Below, one piece after another: positions 1-11,687 of a stretch of 64,000 nucleotides of DNA. The stretch's first letter is position 1; each line of letters begins with the position of its first letter. Both the position numbers and the translations under genes were made by a program. A model generated the notes under the pieces. The model searched no databases. It was not told the origin of the DNA and saw only the letters and a program-made list of their open reading frames with translations. The stretch covers positions 397,334-461,333 of the forward strand of contig MNCI01001975.1 of the NCBI GenBank assembly GCA_015680685.1, written 5' to 3'. Source of the DNA: Gnetum montanum (lineage: Eukaryota > Streptophyta > Gnetopsida > Gnetales > Gnetaceae).

Positions 1-345
1 TCATCTGGTTCAAATTCCTCCTCTAAATTTGAGCAGAACCGTAGATGGCATGATAATAATGATAATCATAGAGATCACCATGAACAAAGGGATGGTAGAG
101 GACATCACAGGTGTCATCAAGATCATGACGATGAACCTTTATTAGCCACTCAAAATATGCTTAACATCATAGAGGCTATAAAAATTCCTACTAGGCATGT
201 GAAAGACAGCTAAATTAAGAGGCTAGATATGAACAATATCCTTGGATTTTAGGGGGGATATAACTTAATTCCTCAAACATATTTACAAGCCTTTGACAAT
301 GCCTGTGCTTTACAAAATATTGAAAATGATGGCAAAAGCTCAAGC
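1..345 (+). pseudogene. gag: gag fragment (E1)
   Basis: A conceptual reading gives the stretch around NNILGF..GGYN and LQAFDNACALQNIEND. This aligns with E2 gag at 13360-13460 (NNIPSFEGGYN, QAFHDACTLRNIQN). It encodes part of the capsid precursor that packages element RNA. An Arg/His/Asp-rich linker lies upstream of it at 40-150, as in E2. The reading is broken by stops near 212 and 250, and the rest of gag is deleted. Confidence 0.65.
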
Positions 346-1235
346 ATCATGCCCATGTCAACTAGGATCCTTCAACATCTAAGGCATTGACTTCATTGAT
401 CTCATCATGTCCATGTCAACTAGAAAGACATACATAATCATCATTGTTGATTATTGCACAAAATGGGTAGAAGTAGCAACTGTCATTAATTGTAGATCAT
501 CTCTTGTTGTGCAGTTGATACAACAAAATGATGTAAATAGGTTTGGTATGCCACATGCACTAATTTTTGACAATGGAACCAATTTTATAGGCACTGCCTT
601 TTTTCAAGCTTATGTAACACTTGGTGGTTGAACATACAACACCTTACCACCCCCAAGCCAATGATCAAGTATAAGTTACTAATAGGGAGATTACAAAGAT
701 CCTAATGAGAACTATTAGAAAATATAAGAGAGACTAGAGCACAAAACTAAATGATGCCTTTTGGGCATATTGCTCAACATGGAGACTTCCTACAAGCTAC
801 TCTCCCTATGAGCTGGTACAAAAAATTACCAACTCTACATATCCAATCGAAGCTTCATACACTTTCAATACTTGCGACTTGGACCTTGACCTTAGCCTAG
901 CACAAAAAGAAAGATTAATCAACTTGAATGTGCTAGATGAAAATTGATTGGTAGCCCTATTCTTGAATGAAATATACAAGGCATTTAACAAAAAGCACCA
1001 TGACCTTAGAATAAGAAAAGTAAAATTTCAACTTGGAGATAAGGTCCTCTTTTGGAACCCTACACACATATCTCAAAAGAAAAAGTTCTAAACATTGTGG
1101 GAGGGGCCTTGTATTATCTACTAAACCTTTTCTTCTGTGGTCATGTTAATCTACAAACTTGAGAGCCTAAACAAAATGCATCTAATCAACATGCAACAAG
1201 TAAGACCTTACCATGAACTTAAGTAAGCTAGTGCA
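346..1235 (+). pseudogene. int: integrase fragment (E1)
   Basis: The catalytic core is readable from about 380 to 640, with IDFIDLI, VDYCTKWVEVAT and then DNGTNFIGTAFFQAY. The two Asp positions of the DDE core are kept. A frameshift follows near 625. The C-terminal part is still recognisable to about 1220, with LDLSLAQKE-like, FNKKHHDLRIRKVKF-like and GDKVLFWNP-like stretches matching E3 at 57090-57280. The zinc-finger half is absent because of the gag-integrase deletion. The enzyme would insert element cDNA into host DNA; this copy cannot work. Confidence 0.75.
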
Positions 1236-1301
1236 ACAAATGCCTCATCAGATAAATAACCACATTTAATTTCTTATATCTTCTCCTTACAACTTAGTCA
1301 T

Positions 1302-1309
1302 GGGGGAGA
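1302..1309 (+). promoter_or_regulatory. polypurine tract of E1
   Basis: gggggaga directly precedes the TG that starts the 3' LTR. The same tract in the same place is seen in E2 (15673-15681) and, as gggagaga, in E3. It primes plus-strand DNA synthesis. Confidence 0.75.
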
Positions 1310-2289
1310 TGACCATCTATGCTAATCATTATAATAGCTCCTTAGTTTTTCATATTTTTATTTTTCATATTTTTTTTCCACGCTTTGTTATTTTTACAAC
1401 TTTTTATTTTATGTCTTCTTTATCTTACATCTTTTTGTTTTTAGTTTATTAATGTTTCCAATTTTTATTTTACAACATCATTTGTATGTTTTATATTTCT
1501 TGAACATATTACAATTTCTTGTATATTTTATTATATTTTGGTGTGATTTTCTCATGATTTTTGCTAATAAAGTGGCTTATTATCAATAGGATATAGTGAT
1601 GTTGTAGTTGTTTGTTGATGGTGGTATGTACTTAATGTTTTTGATTGCTAATGTATGGTTTCTATTTTTGAATTTTGATGACTGATAATTAAGGAAAAGA
1701 TTGTTTTTCATGGAATAGGTAATGAGTCCATGTCATCCATCCATACACAAACTCTATGGTTTTCCTTGTTTTGAGAACATGAGGTCCCTTTTCATTAGTA
1801 AAGCCTTAATGAACTTGTGATCTTGGTAGCTTCCAAATTTGGGAAGGATTCAAAAGTTTGAAAAGGATGTGACTTCAAAGGGATGCAAAGCTCTCTGTAC
1901 CTTCTACCATCTTTATTGCAAGTGTGCTTTTCATGGATCTCTTAATGTTTCATGTCAATCAATAACAGAAAGTTGAATAACTCTTTGCATGATGTGGTTC
2001 CAATCCAAAAATCCATAAAAAATATATAACAAAAAGACAAAAATAAAATGATTAGAATTCAAAGCACATTCCTTAGACACAATAAATGGGCTACAAGCAC
2101 TAGTTATGGGGACTAGAAAGACATGTTACCCATGTCTAAAGGTCCCCTCTAACTAAGGCCCTTTCTTGATTTTTTCTTCTCTATAAGGAACAATGTTTGA
2201 TCTATGGGAGAATTTTTGTGTTTCAAGGGGATGGATTAGTCTTAGAGTGGTGATGTGAAGTCATTGAATGTGGAAAATGCATCATTTTA

Positions 2290-3560
2290 AAAGGACAACT
2301 TGAAATAACTCAAGCCCAAAACCAATACCTAGCCATGGATTGTTGATCTTACACTCACCAACCTTGTAATGAGAAGAGATGAAGCTTTTCAAAAACTTCA
2401 AGATAGACTTAAACTAGTTGAGATAGGGATGATGATGGTTGTATTTGACCAGTTTGTGGCTAAGGCTAAGACATATTCAGTTTAGAAGGACTTGGTCCAG
2501 ATGCACCTAGAGAATGAGATGCTAATAGTAGAGAATCATTACTTGCGGAAGCTTGATGTGTAGAAACAATAGAAACAAGAGTTCATCCATCAATAATAGG
2601 AGCAGCTAGCTAGGGTAAATACTAAATTAAAGAGATTAGTAGCCAAAAATAGAAATCTCTCTATGAAGGAAGTTTATGCCTTATGCCAAAAATCTATGAT
2701 TAAGATTGCCATTTGGAAGAATGAGGCTCTCAAATTTGAGTTAAGAACCACTACAAAGATTAGGTTGGCCTACAGAAGGAAGTTGATGAAAAACACATTC
2801 AAATAGCTAAGGAAAAAGTTAATGAGACCCTTTAGCAACTCTAGGAAGGAAAAGAGATATGGTAACCTATCGTTGACGGGCTAGATGCCTACAACAAAGT
2901 GGAGATTTGTACGAAGGAGTTGTAGATTGAAGAGATTATAGAAAACATGGAGCTTTCCAATATCTGATATGAAAATCTGGTAATGCCGACTACCATATGA
3001 CCATAGTAAAATTTAGAAAAATAGGTGGCCAACTTGTACTTGCTATAAAAGGCAAAGTTCAAGCACCACAAGGATACTACGCAAAAGCTTGAGATTGCAA
3101 ATGCTAAACTCAAAGTTCTTAGGGAAATATTTACTAATCAAAGATCAATTGCTGAGAACATAGCAAGAAGAATGAATGATTACCAGGAACTATAAAATGC
3201 AATTATGGCATTCAACATTGAATAAAAACAATTTGCTATCTGGTTCATCAATGTCAAAGAGTTGTTTCCAACATTGCCCTATTCTTGAGATGTGCCAATT
3301 TTGGCCCACATTGGTGAAGTTGCATGGACCGTTCATGGTCCTAGGAGTAAGAAGGAGAAGATGAAAGCATTTTTGGATGCTTTTTATCTTTCATAGAAGT
3401 TGTAGCTACAGTAGGACAATCACAATGGCCTCAACCATTACTTGTGCCTAAAGTAGGAGAAGGTCCTTTGAAACCTCAAGAGCCTCCACCACCTAGGACC
3501 ATTTGATCTTCTTCATCATCTTTACACCATCAAAGGGATTATGTTTGTTAATTTTTCCTT
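2290..3560 (+). pseudogene. coiled-coil coding relic inside the E1 LTR
   Basis: No family recognised. Read in + frames with a few shifts, it gives long charged stretches typical of coiled coils. Examples are MRRDEAFQKLQDRLKLVEIG (2371), LARVNTKLKRLVAKNRNLS (about 2610), KEVDEKHIQIAKEKVNETL (about 2779), KLEIANAKLKVLREIF (about 3088) and SKKEKMKAFLDAF (about 3350). Many stops are TAG where CAG (Gln) would fit, so it looks like a formerly open, methylated coding sequence. It could be a captured host exon or an element-specific ORF lodged in U3. There is no clear start codon and I assign no function. Confidence 0.5.
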
Positions 3561-3796
3561 AGTGTTTAATTTTGTAGCCTTGAATACCAAAACAGTTTGT
3601 AATGATTGCATATTCGTATACTTGGGCACTTAGTGTTTGTTTGTCTATGTTGTATGTTTGTCATGAACTAATAATTTCGTACCTTCCCAAATTTTTAAAG
3701 AACTTGAGGATGAGTTTTCATTCAATTGTTGGGGTATGATGAATCATAAATTGGTTGCATCAACTAGGCCTTGTCGATGTAGTGTATGTTTTGGCC

Positions 3797-3804
3797 TATA
3801 AATA
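3797..3804 (+). promoter_or_regulatory. TATA box of the E1 LTR
   Basis: TATAAATA in the context GGCCTATAAATACATGC. The context is nearly the same in E3 at 59649, and E2 has TATAAATA at 11505. Confidence 0.7.
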
Positions 3805-3973
3805 CATGCTCACTTGTCGTGTTTATGACATCTCTGTCATAGTTGTAATAGAGCTCTTGTAGTTTTGTCATTTGAAAGTTAGAATATTTTTCTAAGTGCC
3901 CATAGTAGGAGTCAAAGAGTGTATGCATCTTTATTCAAGCACTATTGTACTTGAGCATGGTAGTGTGTGTGAC

Positions 3974-3979
3974 AATAAA
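3974..3979 (+). terminator. poly(A) signal of the E1 LTR
   Basis: AATAAA in gacaataaagg, 177 bases after the TATA box. The same spacing (177) is seen in E2 (11682), and 202 bases in E3 (59851). The conserved pair delimits the R region. Confidence 0.6.
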
Positions 3980-4799
3980 GGAAAGCTTTTTGATAAACCT
4001 TGTAGCACTTTGAAATAGATTAATTGTTTATTTATGCATTTAATGTTTTATGTAATTTCCTTTATTGTTTTAAGTAATTAATTTAAATTAAGATAAATGA
4101 AGCTATAGTAAATAGTGATTAATTAAGCACATAAGTACAACCACTTCAAGCATATGCTTGGTACATGGTAATCCTAGTAACACTTAACATTTGGTAACCC
4201 AGTAGCATTAAATGTGTTTAGGATGTGTATGCCAAGTGGGAATGGATGCTTATGTTAGGATTAGTTAGGTGTAGCTAGTTAGATTAGATTAGCAATTTAA
4301 TTATTTTAATTTATACATTCTTATCATCCTTAGGAAACTTAAAATAGAAAACATAAAAAAATGATAAAAATCATATGCCTTAGTTTCACTTAACCATACC
4401 TTTGCATTTCACAAGTGTAATTGGAAAGACAATGATTACAATGGTTAGTTTCACTTCCTAAAGACCAGTGTACTTAAAAAGCTATAAGACCATGGAGTTT
4501 GACTGGACTACACATGAATGCTTAGCAATTCATATGGTTGGGAATAGGGGTACTCACTACTCATCAAACTCCCATCTTCAACCTTCCTAAGTACCAGAAG
4601 AAACATCTACTAAGTTGGATCCTAAATGATCCTCTTCATGATCATTAGTGAAACAATCTAGGCTTCTCAATCAATGGTAGTCATTTATGTGTAGAGATTT
4701 TAACTAGGAATAATTCTTTCTCATGTGTAATGTAAAGTGCATTTAGATATGGAAAGAGTCAATGTCTAGCACAAAGAAGTCTATTTTTTTGCTTTATTG

Positions 4800-6382
4800 A
4801 CCAACTTTCATCATCACCTCCTTTACAACTTAGAAGCATTTGATGGGGTAAAACTTGGCTAACTTACAAGATACCATGGCTATATGTACTCGTAAGTTGA
4901 GATTACAAGTCATCCCAGGTGAGAGAAAAATTATGGTTGACACCTGTGTTAACCAATGCATCCATCGTTTTTGCTAGAAACTAGATTGAAACCATCTGGA
5001 CCAAATGTAAGTTGGACTCTTTCTTTGGTTGCATATTCAGTGGTTTTTCTAGACAGTTGTTAAATTCTGGGATATTTTCTCAACCATCCTAAAGATCCCA
5101 TCTCTTGATCCTTATCATTGATCTCAATCACTTGTAATCGAATTTGTGATTGCTTGTTAAGAGCATTCAGTTAATGTTTTCCATTTGTGATCCTTCCAAC
5201 TGGTTATCAATTAGGATGCCTAGGGTAGTTTTTAGAAACATAGTTCTTTGAATAGATCAAACACTGAATATTAGAATTATTTGGAGGGTTATTATTAGGT
5301 CCTCAGAAGTGTGGATGCTTATCTTTGAACTAGTCACAACCTTTGGGAGCTTGTCGCTTCCCAAAACTAGTTGCCAACTCCAGTGCATCTCTATACTTAG
5401 TGATCTTATGAGACTTGATCTCTCATTAGACCCATGGCTTCAAGCCATTCAAGAAGAGGGGAGACTTTGTTTCCTCATACAACATAGATATTTGTAAGAT
5501 CACTTATTTGTATTCTCATAGGTAATCCTCCAAATTTCCTATTTGTTGGAGTTCTCTCGGCTTCACCTTGACTTAGTCAATAGGAGTGTGTTGGTGGAAG
5601 TTTCAAATGAGAGCAATCTTCAAGTCACTTCAAGTTTTTATTGCCATATGAATCATTCCTACCTTCATCTTATGTACCATAATGAGCCATCAAGTTTAAG
5701 AAACCTTGCCCAAGAATTGAGTGGCGATATTGATTTCCATATCCTTTAGATATTCATTCATTTCAAGGAAATACTTCATATCAAAGATGAAGGTATCCAA
5801 GAGTTTGTATTGCACTCACTCATATACATCTTGGGATCTTGAGCTTGGAATTTATCTATTGTTCACCCTAAAGTAGATGCCACTGCCTTAGCTTGTATTG
5901 CTAATTAGTCTTCAAGATTCTCATTCTTTAGTTCAAGCTTTTTCACTTGTCCCTATAGGATAAGAATACTTTGCAGGATATCAACCATTGAGACTTGAAC
6001 ATTATCAACATTATCCCCTATTTGTTCCACATGACTTTGAACCACAACATAATGGAAAAAAGCAAGTTTGTGCTTTACACCCTTATTGAACTCACAAAGA
6101 TAAGGGACATCTAACTTGTTCATAAGATCATGGACCAGCTTAACCCTATTAACCACCAATAGATCACTAAGGATCAAGTTGTCTCTTGCTAGGAGCTATT
6201 CCCATAGTAAGAGAGTCTAGCTTCCTGATGGGTATTTCATCATTATCACTTATATTCTTAGGTTTATAATTCACATGATGTGCTTCATAATGCATACAAT
6301 TTGTCATGGTGTTGTGGGGTTTGAAGCCAACTAGAGCATCACCAATGTTGGAGCTCCCTTTTCTCTTCTTCCTTGGTGCCAT
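4800..6382 (-). pseudogene. gag: gag-protease relic (E4)
   Basis: The start MAPRKKRKGSS at 6382 is a basic N-terminus typical of plant Ty3 gag. The capsid part follows (LVVNRVKLVHDLMNKLDV near 6140). A gag C-terminal signature lies near 5300-5450: PLLEWLEAMGLMRDQ in one frame, KITKYRDALELATSFGKRQ in another. Near 4930-4980 the reading NTGVNHNFLS matches the usual retropepsin region DSGATHNFLS with the catalytic Asp changed to Asn. Several frameshifts and stops separate the pieces. Confidence 0.6.
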
Positions 6383-6439
6383 GGCTCATGATCAATCAAG
6401 CAAAAAATCATAAAGTACACTCTTAATGCATGCCTAATA

Positions 6440-6451
6440 GCTCTAATACCA
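6440..6451 (-). promoter_or_regulatory. primer binding site of E4 (initiator-Met tRNA type)
   Basis: Read on the - strand it is TGGTATTAGAGC, one change from the plant initiator tRNA-Met site TGGTATCAGAGC. An LTR end in CA lies two bases upstream at 6454-6456, and gag starts 58 bases downstream. Confidence 0.75.
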
Positions 6452-6453
6452 AG

Positions 6454-8850
6454 TGCAATGGCCCTACTTCGGCAAAGCACCATTCGACACCACCCTTGAG
6501 TTCTAAAGTAGTCAAATAGCCCTAGGCGGACTCAAGATGGACTATGCCTTAGCAATCATTGAATCCTACATACATAACATAATACATAATACTTAATCAA
6601 TTGGAAGGTGAGAAGCACATCGAGTATGCCATTTAGAATTAGCTATGTAACATGATTGAAAAGTGAGTATCATGATCATCTATGAAACCATATAAGAAAT
6701 AACATGTAAGTAATCAATCAACCCTTGTAGACATCATCAATAGTAAGACAATGATGTATCTACAAGGAAATGCCTCATCCCTACATTCCTCATGATATTG
6801 TACAAGGTTCATCAAGGAATTACACCTAGATTATCCAATCTAAACTACCTACATATTTACAACCATGATAAAATTGGATCCCATATAGTTCTACTAGATA
6901 GTTAAGATAACATAAAATCATAAAGGATCTCCATGCTCCTTTGGCCCCTATTCCAGAGAGAAGCTACCTTCGATCCACTAACAAGGCATGTTTTCCTACA
7001 ACCACATCAATCACTTACAACCAATTTAGAGTAAGAATTTGAATCACAAGTCTCATGTACAAGAATTGATTAAAGCTAATGTCAAAATAAAAGTCAAAAG
7101 CCACTTAGCTCTACATTAAGCTATAGATTTCATCTATCAAATGAGTGGTCACCTATACTAGGTTGCCAGCCTATACCTCTAGCAAGTACACCTCTTGTAA
7201 CAAGTTAGTGTGTCTAGTCTTCTCCTCATCCGAGAGTTGCTAATAAAACTCCTTATTTAGGAACAAGATTACACCAATATCCTCTTCCTTAGTTTCAAGG
7301 AATTGAAACTGGTCCAAGAGTGAAATAAAGGGAGTAGGATTGAATGGGACAATAAAGGGAGTATGATTGAAGGTTTTGAAGTAGGTGATTTCATTTTGTT
7401 GGGATAAGGCTAAGATGATAATGAAGAATAAAGGGCTAGAAGCTTTAGAAATTCCTAGTTGTTCATAGATGTTTCCTAGAACTCCCTCTCTCTCAATGGC
7501 AATCCTTCCTTCTTGCTAAACATTTTTGCTTTTAATATGTCTCTTATGGCTTGTTTACAACTAAGTTGTGCATGATTGTTCATCTCTCTTAACTATTATT
7601 TTTTTTCTTCCTCCATTTTCTTGTGATCTACACATACAAAAAAAAAAAACAATAGAACCAAAAGAATTAATACTCATTTAAAAGAGAAGAGGAAAGCCAA
7701 AAATTTAGTTAATCATGATGTAACTAATAATATATTCTCCATCATCATATATGAACACCCATAAACTCAAAATGTTTCATGTTAAACTATAAAAAATAAA
7801 CATAAGATTATGGCCAATCTAAGAAAATGGATAAATAAATTAATCATTTAACCAATAAGAAAATAGAATTGGTAACTAATAATATGTTCAACAAATGAAA
7901 TAGAGGTCGTGAATAAGAAAAATGACATAATACCTTCATGGTGCTAACTTCTAACTAAGTGACCAATAACATAAACCAATAAGAAATTACAAATGTTATA
8001 AACTAGATATATAATTCAAGCATTGAACATAACATAAATTTAAAATTCATAAGTATGAATTGCATTATTTTAAACTCATTAGCATTTAACTACACAAGCC
8101 TTAACCCATTTATTTCTAAGGCTAATAACTCACTAAACTACTCTCCTAATGGCACACTAGCAGAAATCAAATCAAAATAAAAAAACTAACAGCTATAGTA
8201 AATTTATTCAATAATGGCCTATTGACAAGGAGAAACAAAAATGCATAGATTGGGATCTTGATTGAAATAATTCAAATTAAAAATACTAGTGCCATTATCT
8301 ATTTAGCTTTACCTACATTACATTATAATGTAATGTTGGTGAGGCAATGAATATAAAAGGAAATATTATAGATCCTAATAATTATACAAAGACTACTATG
8401 AGAGATGGAATTTTCTATCCTAGGACAAATCTTATTTTACATAGATATACCATAATAAAAACCTCAATATGGGTTTGCAAATCAAAATAAAGCTAATCAA
8501 TAATACACTTGCAAACTCACTGAATGTTAGACCTTAGATGACAACAGTAAATACCCATGCTTTTATTTCTATCATATAAAATCATAGAAAAAATGACGAT
8601 GCACCATATATAATTACAAATATATAGAACTAATGGTGGGTAAACACACAAAAATTATTTTACTCATTGTAGGTAGTAAAAATAAAAATGGGTAACTCAT
8701 GAATGAGTGATGGTGTAAAGTAGACTCATTTAGCTCTAGATTAGAACTGTAAATAACTTATCCACTTGCTTTTGCAAACCATAAACCAATCCACATCTAT
8801 TATGCAGCTGATGCATAGTAGATGAGAGTATGTATGGTATACATACATGT
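6454..8850. other. AT-rich stretch, probably partly the 5' LTR of E4
   Basis: The E4 LTR should start at 6454, but I could not find its far end. No partner LTR is visible and no coding pattern is supported. There is an A12 run near 7637. Nothing else stands out. Confidence 0.35.
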
Positions 8851-8861
8851 TTATACAAAGT

Positions 8862-9027
8862 GGCCCAGCATGTGCATGTGGGGAAGTGGGAAAAAATTTT
8901 TAAGTGATGAAAAAATACCAAGCATATGTGATGTGTAAAAATTAAGGTGGACCAACATGTGCTTGTGGGAAAGTGGGGTAAAAATTTTAAGTGGTGAGAA
9001 AATACTATGTGATGTGTAAAAATTAAG
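8862..9027. repeat. two-copy tandem duplication, about 85 bp
   Basis: Unit one (8862-8946) and unit two (8947-9027) share CCAxCATGTGC, a GTGGGxAAGTGGG block and the ending gatgtgtaaaaattaagg. They differ by short indels, so the event is old. Confidence 0.6.
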
Positions 9028-9119
9028 GCATCAAACACATAACCTTGCACTTCTTATTGCAATTGTATACCACTATTCTATGTAGGTTAGTTGATACATG
9101 AAATATTTTTGGTATTATT

Positions 9120-9290
9120 TAAACATGTGTGATTGGGTCCCACTCTTGCCTACAAGTGGGTATGCCCATGATAGGTAGGGGTAGGCCTAGGAACACCTGT
9201 TGGTAGGCAAGGATGGAACTAGCCACTAGCTGGTAGGGTTGAGGCCCAAGAACACCTATTGGTAGGCATGGGTGGCACCCAGGGATACAC
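9120..9290. repeat. GGTAGGCA motif repeats
   Basis: Two direct copies of a block reading ggcc-(c/t)aggaacacct-g/a-ttggtaggca lie near 9187 and 9250. Related blocks (ggtaggcagggtggg, cccaagaacat) occur near 63110 and 63265, so this is a dispersed repeat with copies at both ends of the window. Function is unknown. Confidence 0.45.
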
Positions 9291-11379
9291 ATAAGCATGG
9301 TCAAGGTGATCATGGAATGTACATGGATAATGACCCATGAACCAATGTGGATTGATTTATGTTTTTCCATTTATTTTCCATTCCATTGTAGGAAAATCCT
9401 ACTTGAACATGCACATGCTATTGCAAAGTCCCATTGCGACATCCTCCATCTAAGCAGCACTACCACTCAACTTGAAGGTGACTCACTAATCCAATGCTAC
9501 ATCCTAGCACTTACATGAAGCATCCATGAGTGAGGGCATGGAATGTGTTAAGGAGAACTTGTCAAGCACCTTTTTCTACATTCAATGGTTCACCTCCTAT
9601 AGTGCCATAGCCAAACATGTAACCCTTAGCACATAGCCTTGTTACCAAGAGCTTGCACAAAAATAGTCACACACATGGCCACATAAATAATGTCTAGTGT
9701 GTCCAAATCAGTATTCATATCATTCACTTTGGCCTTAGATTTCTATCATAATGAGCTCCCCAAGTGCTTAGTCATGTGTCTTGGCTATAATCCAAATTCT
9801 TATTTGTCACTCTTGTTGGTTGCTACATTTTCTATTACTATAGCAAAGGAAAAAATCCTTGCGTTCTTCACTACCATAATCTTGGTAAATCTCAAAATTC
9901 AAAATCTTTGGCATTAGACTGTAACAATGGTAGTGGCCATGATGTTTGATAGGGTAAGGTCAAAAGGAGGGATATAAATTAATAGGCACTGTAACAAATA
10001 TATTTGATAGGCACAAATCACCATTGCATTTCGTACTATAAGAGGATGATGCTTTTCTTTAGGATTTTTTTAAAAAATATATTTTATTTAAAAGGTATTT
10101 ATGAGCAATGAGAGTTTCTAAAACGCAACCATACAAGTTGTTCCTACAAAATTATTCTTCCTAACTTTGCAAGGAAACCTCAACGAATCAAGGGTTAAGA
10201 ACCAAACTAATGGCCAGAAATGGTCTTCGACTTGCGATAATCATTGCTTAGTCAATGATAATGATAGAACATGGTACAAATCTCTAATTGAATATGAACT
10301 TAGCCTACCACATGTGAACTAGGAATGATACAAATATTAGATCAAAATGTTGAAATTTGGCTAACTATTTACTACTAAAAATAGACTAAATATGAAAAAT
10401 ACTATGTGTGATAAAATAAAAACTAAGTATAAAGTATGCATAAAATAGCATAAAATATTAACATATGAGAGTTATGAAAAATTTCGTATTATTAAAAGAT
10501 CAATGTTTACCTCTAAAGGAGTTCTAAACTACAAGTGTTCATGAAAAATAGAAATGTATTCAAACTAATAATAGAAACCTAATTCTTAAGAAAAATTTAG
10601 ATTTTGAGAGTGAAATTAGAACTTTGAAAGATGAGGATATGGATGAAGAAGTTTCAAGAGTAATCCAAAATCAACTTAGGGCCAAAACAAGGTTGTTTTA
10701 ATCAAGTGTCTCATCACTACATTAGAGCTAAAAGATTCTATCTCTAAAGATTGATGCTGAAGCTTGAAAAATTCTAAGTCTGGAGGATTGATGCAAGTGT
10801 TATTTAATTGATGAAAATGTTAAGTTATCACTAGTATTGAAGCTTGAAGAATCTATGATGGTTGTGGAGCATGTGAATAACATTGGAAGGTTTGTTGCAT
10901 ATGTGAAGTTTGTTGGGAGTTACTTTGGACTTTATTCTAGGAAATTTTGATTGTGTAGACTAGGAAAATATAGATCCAAATAAGGGTGATGCTACCATGT
11001 CGGCATTATTAGAAGGTAGACAAATTTTCCCAATTTTACCTAGTATCAAATTTTGAACCTCTAGGATCTTGTTTGATGCATAAAATGAGGCAGAATGATG
11101 TCAAGATGATGTTGAGGAGCCAATGTGGTCAAGGGATGATGTTAAAAAATGAGTACAAGTGTTAAGGAAGCATGGCATAACTCCCAAGAGTGCTTATGCT
11201 AATGCTAAGAATCAGCAACACTTAGTGATATTTTTTAAATTTTGACCAAGTTGTAGTTTGAACTTCTAGAATCTTATTTAACATTCAAATTGATATGGAA
11301 TGCTATTGAGATATTGTTAAGAAGCACAACATGATTTTGGACACTCCCACATGTTGCTAATGAAGGTGATTGATGGGAC
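9291..11379. other. AT-rich stretch without a supported gene
   Basis: Short open frames exist (for example 9297-9518 and 9690-9917), but neither has a recognisable motif or a conserved partner in this window. A diverged direct repeat of roughly 100-150 bases is visible at about 11030 and 11235 (tttgaacctctaggatctt / tttgaacttctagaatctt). Part of this stretch may be the unrecognised upstream portion of the E2 5' LTR. Confidence 0.4.
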
Positions 11380-11385
11380 ATGATA

Positions 11386-11489
11386 TCGCATCCGTCGCAA
11401 TATCGCATCCGTCGCGATATCGCATCCCCCTCAATATCATGTACATGATATCGCATCTTCCCTTACGATATCGTGTACACGATATCGTA
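11386..11489. promoter_or_regulatory. GATATC repeat and palindrome array upstream of the E2 TATA box
   Basis: Repeats of GATATCGCATCC are followed by an 18-base perfect palindrome at 11434-11451 (centre GTAC, arms ATATCAT) and a 26-base perfect palindrome at 11464-11489 (centre GTAC, arms containing CGATATCGT). The array ends 15 bases before the TATA box. E3 keeps two degenerate GATATC sites at the same place (59604-59632). This is a candidate binding-site cluster or cruciform. Confidence 0.65.
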
Positions 11490-11504
11490 GTGCGCCATCA
11501 TATC

Positions 11505-11512
11505 TATAAATA
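11505..11512 (+). promoter_or_regulatory. TATA box of the E2 5' LTR
   Basis: TATAAATA in the same position relative to the poly(A) signal as in E1. Confidence 0.7.
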
Positions 11513-11681
11513 AGAGGTGGCTCTCCCTTGTTTCTCATGCTAGACCTAGACCATAGCGAAAATCTAGTAGTTTTACCTCTCCAGAGATAGAATAATTTCC
11601 ATGTGCCTGTAGTAGGAGCTCCAAAGTGAATGGATCTTTATTCAATTAAATATTGTACCCGAACACAAGTTTGTGTACAGA

Positions 11682-11687
11682 AATAAA
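11682..11687 (+). terminator. poly(A) signal of the E2 5' LTR
   Basis: AATAAA 177 bases after the TATA box, as in E1. Confidence 0.55.

Larger units (their letters stand above)
1..4566 (+). mobile_element. E1: Athila-like Ty3/gypsy element, 3' part, internally deleted
   Basis: The 5' end lies outside the window. What is seen is a gag fragment, a direct jump to integrase, a polypurine tract and a complete 3' LTR. The gag and integrase pieces match those of E2 (11380-17236) and E3 (52272-60408) in this window, and the LTR end shares their final sequence, so the three are one family. Protease, RT and RNase H are missing, so E1 could not have moved unaided. Family placement rests on the RT and protease of E3 and the primer site of E2. 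Confidence 0.8.
1310..4566 (+). repeat. 3' LTR of E1 (about 3.26 kb)
   Basis: It starts TGACCATC after the polypurine tract and ends in CTCATCA. E3 ends in the same heptamer at 60408, and E2's 5' LTR ends in it at 12229, one base before its primer site. Inside are the TATA box at 3797 and a poly(A) signal at 3974. The first 950 bases and the last 900 align with the other family LTRs. The middle (about 2280-3560) is a coding-like stretch not found in the other two. Confidence 0.8.
4567..6456 (-). mobile_element. E4: Ty3/gypsy element fragment, chromovirus-like
   Basis: This is a - strand relic starting with a Met-type primer site (6440-6451), then a gag start at 6382, gag, and a protease relic. 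It stops where the E1 LTR begins, so E1 probably inserted into it or a deletion joined them. RT and later genes are not in the window. The combination of iMet primer site and a protease motif resembling HNFLS suggests the chromovirus branch, unlike the other elements here. Confidence 0.6.

Noticed and set aside
8736-9050. 104-codon frame on the - strand
   Set aside because: It is a reading through the 85-bp tandem duplication; its repeated peptide has no family pattern.
9672-9700. TGGCCACATAAATAATG as the start of the E2 5' LTR
   Set aside because: Only the first seven bases match the 3' LTR start, and no downstream similarity follows.
9297-9917. Two frames of about 75 codons each
   Set aside because: No motif, no conserved partner and no splice or start context; kept only as a note in the spacer.
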